From positions 1-15,088 of the forward strand of contig PXBU01000021.1 of the NCBI GenBank assembly GCA_003566795.1: a stretch of DNA of 15,088 nucleotides, read 5' to 3'. Within the stretch, counting starts at the first letter, position 1, and every line of letters begins with the position of its first letter. Shown here one piece after another: positions 1 through 5,886 of this stretch. The translations under genes were made by a program, and so were the position numbers. Under the pieces are notes generated by a model. It was not told where the DNA came from, did no database searches, and saw nothing but the letters and a program-made list of their open reading frames with translations. Source of the stretch: Puniceicoccaceae bacterium (GTDB lineage: Bacteria > Verrucomicrobiota > Verrucomicrobiia > Opitutales > Coraliomargaritaceae).

Positions 1-2
1 AG

Positions 3-371
3 AGAGCGACGCGGTTCGCGCTGGAGGATTATACCTTCGAGTTGCAAGTGCCGACAGGTGGTATTTTTCCGGCTGGGGAGGAAACCCAGTTTGAATTGAG
101 TGTGCTTGCTGCCGGTGGGGAAAGCCCGGTTGAGCTCGAGCTCATTATGGGGGCCTATGCGCATCTGGTCGTCTTCGACGAAAAAGGGCGCGGCTTCGCG
201 CATCTCCACCCGCAAAATCCCTTTATCAGCCAGCAGGATCCGCTCAACCCGGACCTGCGTTTCAGCTTTTCCCCGGCCGAGCCGGGCAAGTATCGCCTTT
301 GGGCCCAGTTGAAGATCGACGGACAAGAGCGCTTCGTGCCCTTCGATCTGGAAGTAGTGGATGGGGCGTAG
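3..371 (+). CDS. C-terminal part of a protein with a histidine-containing beta-sandwich-like domain (5' end outside window)
   Basis: The reading frame is open to the left edge; the first complete codon is at 3, so this is a 3' fragment of at least 122 codons. The visible part looks like one beta-rich domain. It has a GAYAHLVVFDEKGRGFAHLHP segment, then a PGKYRLWAQ strand and a final PFDLEV strand. By memory this pattern occurs at the end of secreted or membrane-anchored proteins of metal-handling and YtkA-like groups, and the His residues (AHL, HLHP) could bind metal; both points are inference. The apparent ATG-less start near 42 (TTG) is not a real start because coding continues upstream. 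It converges with the DUF420 gene with only 16 bp between stops, which fits a copper/cytochrome-oxidase neighbourhood. Its stop codon is part of a GTAG followed by a small hairpin (373-385). No function can be assigned with certainty. Confidence 0.7.
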   Translation, partial: RATRFALEDYTFELQVPTGGIFPAGEETQFELSVLAAGGESPVELELIMGAYAHLVVFDEKGRGFAHLHPQNPFISQQDPLNPDLRFSFSPAEPGKYRLWAQLKIDGQERFVPFDLEVVDGA

Positions 372-408
372 CGAGGGGGACCCTCTCCTATAGGACGGGT
401 GAGGGGAA
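371..408. terminator. Structured convergent gene end (possible bidirectional terminator)
   Basis: Two converging genes end here. A perfect 5-bp stem, GAGGG/CCCTC (373-377 and 381-385, 3-nt loop), directly follows the stop of the left gene. It is followed by the palindrome TCCTATAGGA (386-395), which can sit in a longer imperfect hairpin with flanking CCC/GGG blocks (381-383 and 397-399). No clear T-run follows on either strand, so terminator activity is inferred from position and structure only. Confidence 0.35.
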
Positions 409-924
409 CCACACCCGCAGGAAAAACCAGATGACGACGCCGGTGACGGATACGTAGAGCCAGACGGGATAGGTCCAGCGGGCGATACGGCGATGCGCCT
501 CAAACCGGCGCAAAGCCGCAAAAGTAAGGGTATTCAAGATGAGGGGGAGTGCGACTCCGGCCAGAATGATGTGCGAGATCAAGATCGCGAAATACACGGA
601 ACGCACCGCACCCGTGCCGATGAACGGGGTGTCTCCGTGCAGCGTATGGTGCGTGAGGTAGCCCACCAAAAATGCGGCTGAGGCGAGGGTGGCCGCGATC
701 ATGGCCGCCGCATGGGCCTGCTTCTTTCCCTGACGGATAAACCAGATGCCCAAGGCCACCGCACTGGCGCTGGTCGCATTGCAGGCGGCATTAAAGTGCG
801 GCAGCCAGGGCAAGCCGTCACGCCAAAGCTCTTCCAGCTCAAAGGCATAGATCAGCCACATCAGCCCGATATAGATGACGGCACTGAGAGCGAGATTGAC
901 GATGGTGATGGCGCGGTTGGACAT
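388..924 (-). CDS. DUF420 (YozB/CtaM-like) integral membrane protein
   Basis: A 178-residue hydrophobic protein with about five membrane helices, near residues 7-28, 47-64, 72-92, 108-133 and 152-170. It carries the family pattern of an LPHFNAACNATSA block after helix 1, GYLTHHTLHGDTPFIG at residues 88-103, SHIILAG at 117-123 and a late YPVWLYVSVTGVVIW. Conserved-looking histidines are H43, H71, H92/H93, H118 and H144. In Gram-positive bacteria DUF420 proteins (YozB; CtaM in Staphylococcus) are linked to assembly or activity of aa3-type cytochrome oxidase. Carrying that role over to this organism is inference. The ATG at 924 is the only good start and precedes helix 1 by a normal distance, though no strong Shine-Dalgarno is seen upstream. 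It lies tail-to-tail with the partial metal-binding-like gene, which supports a respiratory or copper context. Confidence 0.85.
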   Translation of the reverse strand: MSNRAITIVNLALSAVIYIGLMWLIYAFELEELWRDGLPWLPHFNAACNATSASAVALGIWFIRQGKKQAHAAAMIAATLASAAFLVGYLTHHTLHGDTPFIGTGAVRSVYFAILISHIILAGVALPLILNTLTFAALRRFEAHRRIARWTYPVWLYVSVTGVVIWFFLRVWFPSPVL

Positions 925-1005
925 AGCTTGCCGGTTGTAGATAAAACTGTCCCAATAGCAAGCGCTGGCAAACAGGCGTAAGCCCTCCGTGATGCGTATG
1001 TGCCT

Positions 1006-1060
1006 CGTAGCTGTTGGCGGGTCGGCCGCCGCAGCGGGTCGGGCGATGATTCAGCCCGAC
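1006..1060. repeat. REPIN-like double hairpin, family 1 copy A, at the dinB 3' end
   Basis: Begins with CGTAG. The first hairpin pairs GCTG/CAGC (1010-1013 with 1032-1035) and GGCGG/CCGCC (1016-1020 with 1026-1030). The second is a perfect 7-bp stem, GTCGGGC/GCCCGAC (1038-1044 with 1054-1060). It matches copy B at 2286-2340 at 46 of 55 ungapped positions. The dinB stop codon (1051-1053) lies in the loop of the second hairpin, so the repeat encodes the end of dinB. Confidence 0.8.
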
Positions 1061-2130
1061 GACTCTGTTGTTATCACTGCATCCAACGCCAGTTCCAATT
1101 GCTCGGCGCGTTCGTTATGTTCGGCGAAGCGCAGGCCGAGCCCGAGCAGGCGGACATCTCTGCCGCTTCGGCCCCAGGCCTCCGCCAGCAGCGCATGGAA
1201 GATGTTCAGGTCCGGTTGCGTGGCACCGGTCTCTGCGGTGGTGCGGCGAAAGTCGGCGAACTTGAGTTTCACGAAGAGCTTGGCGATCTGCCGGTCCGGG
1301 GCCTGGGCGCGCAGGTCGGCCATCAGTTCCGCAAACTGCGTCGCCAATGCGTCGTGGCAACTTTCCAGGTCGGTGAGATTTTGCGAAAAGGTGCGCTCGT
1401 TGCTGAGGCTCTTGCGGGTGCGGTGCGGCTCCACCGGGCGCTCGTCGATCCCGCGACAGAGATGGAAGAGTTCCAGCCCGAAACTACCGAATTGCCGGGC
1501 CAGCTGGGTGCGGTCCAAGGCTTGCAGGTCCCCGCATGTCGCGATGCCCCCGGCGGCCATGCGCGCGGCGCTCTTCGGGCCGACGCCCCAGATCTTCTTC
1601 ACCGGCAGGTCCCGCATGAAGGCTTCCACCTTTGACGGGGGCACCACCAGTTGGCCGTCCGGTTTGTTCCAGTCGCTGGCGATCTTCGCCACCAGTTTGT
1701 TGGGGGCGATCCCGGCCGAGGCGGTCAGGCCGGTTTCCCGGCGGATGTCGTCGCGGATGGATCGGGCGATCTCCGCGCCCCGCTGCTTGAGGTGGCTGAC
1801 GTCGAGGTAGGCCTCGTCGAGGGAGAGGGGTTCGATGAGCTTTGTGTAGCGAGCGAAAATCTCACGAATTTGGGTGGAGACGGCACGATAGAGTTCGAAG
1901 CGGACCGGGAGGAGGATGACCTGCGGGCAGAGCTGCTTGGCCTTGAAAACCGGCATGGCCGAGCGCAGGCCGAACTGGCGCGCCGGATAGTTGCAGGTGG
2001 TGAGCACGCCGCGCCCGGAGGAGCCGCCGACCGCAACGGGCTGGTCGGCCAGCTCCGGGCGCTCACGAATCTCCACGGCCGCGTAAAAGCAGTCCATGTC
2101 GATGTGGATGATGCGTCGCAGAGCTTTCAC
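1051..2130 (-). CDS. dinB: DNA polymerase IV (Y-family translesion polymerase)
   Basis: Error-prone Y-family polymerase that extends damaged or misaligned primers, often under SOS control. Palm motifs are present: IHIDMDCFYAAVE near the N-terminus, with the metal-binding Asp and an aromatic steric-gate position (Tyr), and SLDEAYLDV with the catalytic Asp-Glu pair. A helix-hairpin-helix region reads KKIWGVGPKSA. The little-finger domain is complete. QLELAL near the C-terminus matches the beta-clamp-binding motif of Pol IV. I prefer the GTG at 2130, which gives MKALRRIIHIDMDCF and a 359-residue protein, close to the 351 of E. coli. The longer ORF from ATG 2184 adds 18 residues without family similarity and with AT-richer third positions. 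The final residues (SSG) and stop come from a REP-like repeat. No convincing LexA box was seen upstream. Confidence 0.93.
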   Translation of the reverse strand: MKALRRIIHIDMDCFYAAVEIRERPELADQPVAVGGSSGRGVLTTCNYPARQFGLRSAMPVFKAKQLCPQVILLPVRFELYRAVSTQIREIFARYTKLIEPLSLDEAYLDVSHLKQRGAEIARSIRDDIRRETGLTASAGIAPNKLVAKIASDWNKPDGQLVVPPSKVEAFMRDLPVKKIWGVGPKSAARMAAGGIATCGDLQALDRTQLARQFGSFGLELFHLCRGIDERPVEPHRTRKSLSNERTFSQNLTDLESCHDALATQFAELMADLRAQAPDRQIAKLFVKLKFADFRRTTAETGATQPDLNIFHALLAEAWGRSGRDVRLLGLGLRFAEHNERAEQLELALDAVITTESSG

Positions 2131-2204
2131 AGTCGGATGTTCAGATGCCTGAATGTGTTGGTTCCGCGCCGATTGGCAAATCATGATCCGAGATGAAAAA
2201 CGTT

Positions 2205-2231
2205 GTCCGGGTGCTTCATCCCCGGACTACG
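2205..2231 (-). repeat. Single GTAG-headed hairpin (REP-like) upstream of dinB
   Basis: A perfect 7-bp stem, GTCCGGG (2205-2211) and CCCGGAC (2221-2227), with a 9-nt loop. On the minus strand it is headed by CGTAG (2231-2227). That is the layout of a REP sequence: a GTAG foot and then a hairpin. Its core resembles the CTACG-side half of repeat copy B. It lies 20 bp upstream of the ATG at 2184 and 74 bp upstream of the preferred dinB start. Confidence 0.6.
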
Positions 2232-2285
2232 ATAGGGCAGAAACATTGCGAATGAGCGTTGCCTGTACGCGACGCGATTGTGGCC

Positions 2286-2344
2286 CGCAGCTGTTTGTGG
2301 CGTGGCCGCCGTAGCGGGGCGGGCGATGAATCAGCCCGACTACG
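2286..2344. repeat. REPIN-like double hairpin, family 1 copy B, at the thrS 3' end
   Basis: Starts CGCAG and ends CTACG, so the right terminus read on the minus strand is CGTAG. The first hairpin pairs GCT/AGC (2290-2292 with 2313-2315) and GTGGC/GCCGC with one wobble (2297-2301 with 2305-2309). The second pairs CGGGC/GCCCG (2320-2324 with 2334-2338). The TAG within the minus-strand GTAG (2342-2340) is the thrS stop codon. It is 46/55 identical to copy A, with no gaps. Confidence 0.8.
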
Positions 2345-4178
2345 GAGCCTTCGGATCCGGCAGGGTTTTGTCCGCGATGTTTGCCAGCAGTTCGGTCAGG
2401 AACTCCTCCGGCTTTTTCAGGCCTTCGAGGGCCTTGTTGGCGCGGGAGTTGACCTTGACCAGGCCTTGCTCGGCTTCCTGTTTGCCGAGCACCAGGAAGT
2501 GGGGCACCTTCTCGACGTGGCACTTGCGGATCTTGGCGCCGAGCTTGTCGGCGATCGCGTCGACGGAGACGCGGACCTTGGCGGCTTTGAGCAGCTTCTC
2601 GATCGCGCGGGCCTGCGGCACGAGATCGTCATTCATCGGGAGGATGCGCACCTGCTCGGGCGCCAGCCAGGTGGGGAAGTTGCCGGCGAAGTGCTCGATC
2701 AACACGCCGCAGAAGCGCTCCATCGAGCCGAAGGGGGCGCGGTGGATCATGACGGGGCGGTGCTTCTCGTTGTCCGCGCCGATGTAAGTGAGGTCGAAGC
2801 GCTCGGGCAGATTATAGTCCACCTGCACCGTGCCGAGCTGCCACTCGCGACCGATCACGTCCTTGACCACGAAGTCGATCTTCGGGCCGTAGAAGGCGGC
2901 TTCGCCGGGCTCTTCGGCATATTTTACGCCGAGGGTTTTGGCGGCTTCGCGCAGGGCGGCCTCGGCCTTGTCCCACTTTTCGGTATCGCCGGTGTATTTG
3001 TCGGAGTCCGGGTCGCGCAGGCCGATGCGGACGCGGTAGTCGGACATGCCCAGAGTGTTGAAGACCAGTTTGACCAGGTCGAGGCAGCCGGCGATCTCTT
3101 GTCCGACCTGGTCTTCGGTGCAGAAAATATGGGCGTCGTCCTGGGTGAAGCCGCGGACGCGGGTCATGCCGTTGAGCTCGCCGGATTGCTCCCAGCGGTA
3201 GACGGTGCCAAACTCGGCCAGGCGCACCGGCAGGTCGCGGTAGGAGTGCGGCTGGCTGTCGAAAATCTTGATGTGCATCGGGCAGTTCATCGGCTTGAGC
3301 AGGTAGCCGTCGATCTCGCCCGAATCGAGCCGGTTGGAGAGGTCCGCGCAGGTGCAGCCCTCTTGGGCCAGTTCGTCCACCGTGCCCGGCTCGACGATAG
3401 CGGGAAATTGCGACTCCTTGTAGTAAGGGAAGTGGCCGGAGGTGCGGTAGAGCCCGAGCTTGCCGATGTGGGGGGTGAAGACCTGATCGTAGCCGGTCTT
3501 TTGCAGCTCATCGGCGATGAAGCTTTGCAACTCCTGGCGGATGACGGCCCCGTTCGGCGTCCAGAGCACCATGCCGGAGCCGACAGCCTCGTCGATATGG
3601 AAGAGCTTGAGCTCCCGACCCAGCTTGCGGTGGTCGCGCGCTTTGGCCTGTTCGAGCCGTTCGAGGTATGCCACAAGCTCCTCTTTGCTGGGAAAGGCGG
3701 TGCCGTAGATGCGCTGGAGTTGCTGGTTCTTCTCATCACCCCGATGGTAGGCTCCGGCAATGGAGAGTAGCTTGAAGGCTTTGATCTTCTTGGTGTAGTT
3801 GACATGGCTGCCGCCGCAGAGGTCGATGAATTCCCCGTTCCGGTAGAAGCTGACCTGCTCGTCTGCGGGAATGTCGTCGAGGCGACCCAGTTTGTAGCGT
3901 TCCTGGCCGATCTCCTTGATTTTTTGGACGGCCTCCTCACGGGAGCATTCGACGCGCTCGAACTTCTGGTTCTCCTTGATCACTTGCTTCATCTCCGCCT
4001 CGATGGCTTCCAGGTCAGCTGCATCAAGCTTCTTCTCCAGATCGAAGTCGTAGTAGAAGCCGTTTTCGGTGGGCGGGCCGATGTCGAGCTGCGTCTCCGG
4101 GTAGAGGCGAAGCACCGCAGTGGCGAGCACGTGCGAAGCGGAGTGGCGGAGTTCCTCAAGGGGGGACATGGCTTTCAT
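2340..4178 (-). CDS. thrS: Threonyl-tRNA synthetase lacking the TGS domain
   Basis: Charges tRNA-Thr with threonine and edits Ser-tRNA. It is 612 residues against 642 in E. coli. Editing-site residues are visible at H12, H16, C121 and H125; each is offset by exactly 61 from E. coli H73, H77, C182 and H186, so the N-terminal TGS domain is absent. An in-frame TAG about 51 bp upstream of the ATG rules out a longer start. The catalytic zinc ligands appear as C299 (MNCPMH), H350 (DDAHIF) and H479 (HRAPFGSMERF, motif 3). The anticodon-binding domain (about 508-600) is present. Relative to E. coli, about 26 extra residues with a Cys-X-Cys (C275, C277) sit between YKESQFP and YLLKPMNCP. Catalytic parts look intact, so the enzyme should be active. 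The stop codon lies within a repeat. Confidence 0.96.
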   Translation of the reverse strand: MKAMSPLEELRHSASHVLATAVLRLYPETQLDIGPPTENGFYYDFDLEKKLDAADLEAIEAEMKQVIKENQKFERVECSREEAVQKIKEIGQERYKLGRLDDIPADEQVSFYRNGEFIDLCGGSHVNYTKKIKAFKLLSIAGAYHRGDEKNQQLQRIYGTAFPSKEELVAYLERLEQAKARDHRKLGRELKLFHIDEAVGSGMVLWTPNGAVIRQELQSFIADELQKTGYDQVFTPHIGKLGLYRTSGHFPYYKESQFPAIVEPGTVDELAQEGCTCADLSNRLDSGEIDGYLLKPMNCPMHIKIFDSQPHSYRDLPVRLAEFGTVYRWEQSGELNGMTRVRGFTQDDAHIFCTEDQVGQEIAGCLDLVKLVFNTLGMSDYRVRIGLRDPDSDKYTGDTEKWDKAEAALREAAKTLGVKYAEEPGEAAFYGPKIDFVVKDVIGREWQLGTVQVDYNLPERFDLTYIGADNEKHRPVMIHRAPFGSMERFCGVLIEHFAGNFPTWLAPEQVRILPMNDDLVPQARAIEKLLKAAKVRVSVDAIADKLGAKIRKCHVEKVPHFLVLGKQEAEQGLVKVNSRANKALEGLKKPEEFLTELLANIADKTLPDPKAP

Positions 4179-4519
4179 GGAAAGAAGTGTATCGCTGGGT
4201 GTTGGGAAGTGTAAACGCAGCCGGGTAGGCTAGCAATGAGCAGGAAGGAAATTTGCTTTTTCGAAGTTCAGAAAGACAGAAGTCTGCCGAGAGCTAGTCA
4301 ACAACGGATTGCCTCTGACAGCTCGACCCCGGCTTTTACACTGTTGGGCAAGAATCCCGTGCTTTGCGAAAAGGTATTGCCCGTTGCAGTTGCGGGCCGA
4401 GGGAGGGTGGGACGCATCATTCTTGACATAGCGAGCGGATATCAGAGCTTGAAGCACATCGGGATACTGCAATGCTAGCTATTTTTCTTCCGATAACTTT
4501 CTTCTCTTCTCTTAAAACG
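4179..4519. other. Gene-free divergent region between thrS and the adenylate-kinase-like gene
   Basis: This 341-bp stretch separates two divergent genes and should hold both promoters. Short ORFs on either strand lack domain-like composition. TTGACA at 4423-4428 is a perfect -35 hexamer, but no acceptable -10 lies 16-18 bp downstream. No tRNA-like fold, T-box motif or strong hairpin was found by eye. The segment 4472-4519 is in frame with the downstream gene, but its AT-rich third positions suggest it is leader rather than coding sequence. Confidence 0.5.
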
Positions 4520-5737
4520 ATGGCATCTCTCGACGCAGCGGCCGCGCCTAAAAACGGAAACGACAAAGTTCAGGACCTCGAGGTCAAAGACGCACAGATA
4601 ATTTTTAACTCTGTCTGGTCGCTGCTGGAGGAGGAGTTGGGCGAAGCGTATCTCCGGTTCCCTAAGGAGATTTTCTGGCTGAACGGCGCGCCCGGTGCGG
4701 GTAAGGGGACGAATACCGAATTCATTATGCAGTATCGCGATCTGACTGCACCACCGCTGGTAGTGAGTTCGCTGCTGAATACGGAGGAGGCCAAGAAGAA
4801 GAAGGATGCCGGGATGTTGGTTGGCGACCGTGAAGTGGTGGAGATCATGTTGCGGCGGCTGCTGGACCCGGTTTTCAAATCAGGTGCCGTTGTCGATGGT
4901 TTTCCCCGCACCAAGGTGCAGGTGGAGTGTGTCAAGATGCTCTACAACAAACTGATCGAGTTGCGCGTCAAATATCGGGATACACCCTACGCTGAATATT
5001 TTAAAAAACCGCACTTCCACATCGTCGTTCTCTTCATCGATGAGAAGGAAAGTGTGAAGCGTCAGCTCCACCGGGGCCGTGAAACCATGGTGCACAATGC
5101 CGAGGTTAGTGATACCGGAGTTGGCGAAATCAAAGAGTTGCGGCCGACCGATCTCGATGCCAAAGCCGCGCTCAATCGCTACCGTACTTTTAAAGAAAAG
5201 ACTTATGATGCGCTCAAAGAACTGCGGGAGATCTTCTTTTACCACTTTATCAACGCCCATGGGCCGGTCGAGGAAGTCCGCCAGCGCATCGATGAAGAAC
5301 TCCGCTACCAGGGTTCGCTCGAACTCGATGAAGCGACCTATGACCGCATTGCGCAAATTCCGGTCGCGACATCTTTGTCCAAACATGCCCGGCAGAACTT
5401 GGTGGATCGGCTCGACACTTATGCGGATCGACACACCAAGCTTTTTGAGAAAGTGATCGATCTGATCAAGCGTGAGTTCATCCCCATTATCGAGCGACAT
5501 GCGATTTCCGGCAGCGCCGTGATCAATACGGAGAACTCGATCCTGAAAAATACCACCGCGCTGGCGATGCTGATTGATGTCTTCTCCGAGCGTGGCTACC
5601 AAGCGATTGTTGATCTTAATCGCGAGGAAATTCCAGATTCCATCGACCCCGAGACCTATGCAATCAAGACACGAATCAAAAACGTTTATCGTGTCCGCAT
5701 ACAATTCAAAGGTTCGGAAATCCGTCGCGGGCGGTAG
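4520..5737 (+). CDS. Adenylate-kinase-like nucleoside monophosphate kinase with an extra C-terminal domain
   Basis: About 405 residues, nearly twice a normal adenylate kinase (about 215). The N-terminal half has the P-loop GAPGAGKGT (residues 56-64), an NMP-binding segment ending GMLVGD (98-103), the family signature DGFPRT (126-131), a core strand HIVVLFID (167-174) and an arginine-rich RQLHRGRE (181-188). The LID is short, about 25 residues, and lacks the usual zinc or long-LID features. An ALNRYRTFKEKTYDAL segment matches the late adenylate-kinase helix. Residues from about 272 onward form a separate helical then beta-like region that I do not recognise. It probably transfers phosphate from ATP to AMP or another NMP; the substrate is unproven. 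I chose ATG 4520 because the 16 residues from the earlier ATG at 4472 are hydrophobic and AT-rich. It stands alone between divergent and convergent neighbours. Confidence 0.8.
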   Translation: MASLDAAAAPKNGNDKVQDLEVKDAQIIFNSVWSLLEEELGEAYLRFPKEIFWLNGAPGAGKGTNTEFIMQYRDLTAPPLVVSSLLNTEEAKKKKDAGMLVGDREVVEIMLRRLLDPVFKSGAVVDGFPRTKVQVECVKMLYNKLIELRVKYRDTPYAEYFKKPHFHIVVLFIDEKESVKRQLHRGRETMVHNAEVSDTGVGEIKELRPTDLDAKAALNRYRTFKEKTYDALKELREIFFYHFINAHGPVEEVRQRIDEELRYQGSLELDEATYDRIAQIPVATSLSKHARQNLVDRLDTYADRHTKLFEKVIDLIKREFIPIIERHAISGSAVINTENSILKNTTALAMLIDVFSERGYQAIVDLNREEIPDSIDPETYAIKTRIKNVYRVRIQFKGSEIRRGR

Positions 5738-5738
5738 C

Positions 5739-5800
5739 ACGCATTGTTCACCAACTTGGTTGGAGGGAGTGCGTTATTTTTCTGCTGGATTGGTGAACAA
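5739..5800. terminator. Nested and competing inverted repeats in a convergent gap
   Basis: A perfect 11-bp inverted repeat, TTGTTCACCAA (5744-5754) and TTGGTGAACAA (5790-5800), encloses 35 nt. Two stems compete with it: CCAAC/GTTGG (5751-5755 with 5759-5763, 3-nt loop) and ACGCA/TGCGT (5739-5743 with 5770-5774). It lies just after the stop of the adenylate-kinase-like gene and before the 3' end of the converging isomerase gene. A bidirectional terminator is the simplest reading. A T-run (5775-5781) lies inside the loop rather than after the stem. Confidence 0.4.
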
Positions 5801-5886
5801 GTTAATCCCAAACGATACCAGCAGGTCCGCTCTTATAAACAATCTTATCCTCTCGCTCGATTAGATTCTTATGGGGCAACTCTCTC

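Noticed and set aside
2138..2157. Possible LexA box near the dinB start (TTCAG/CTGAA palindrome at 2140-2153)
   Set aside because: The palindrome does not match the Verrucomicrobia LexA pattern I remember (TGTTC-N4-GAACA); only one half-site fits.
989..2196. Several plus-strand ORFs opposite dinB
   Set aside because: They are shadows of dinB, with Ser/Arg-rich or Gly/Glu-rich composition and no domain.
2259..3770. Long 503-codon plus-strand ORF opposite thrS
   Set aside because: It is antisense to a complete, motif-verified thrS and its Leu/Val/Gly-rich sequence is typical of an antisense shadow in GC-rich DNA.
4423..4454. Promoter for the adenylate-kinase-like gene based on TTGACA at 4423
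   Set aside because: No acceptable -10 hexamer lies at 16-18 bp spacing.
4236..4478. 80-codon ORFs on both strands in the thrS upstream gap
   Set aside because: Composition is not protein-like, no ribosome site is seen and the two ORFs overlap each other antisense.
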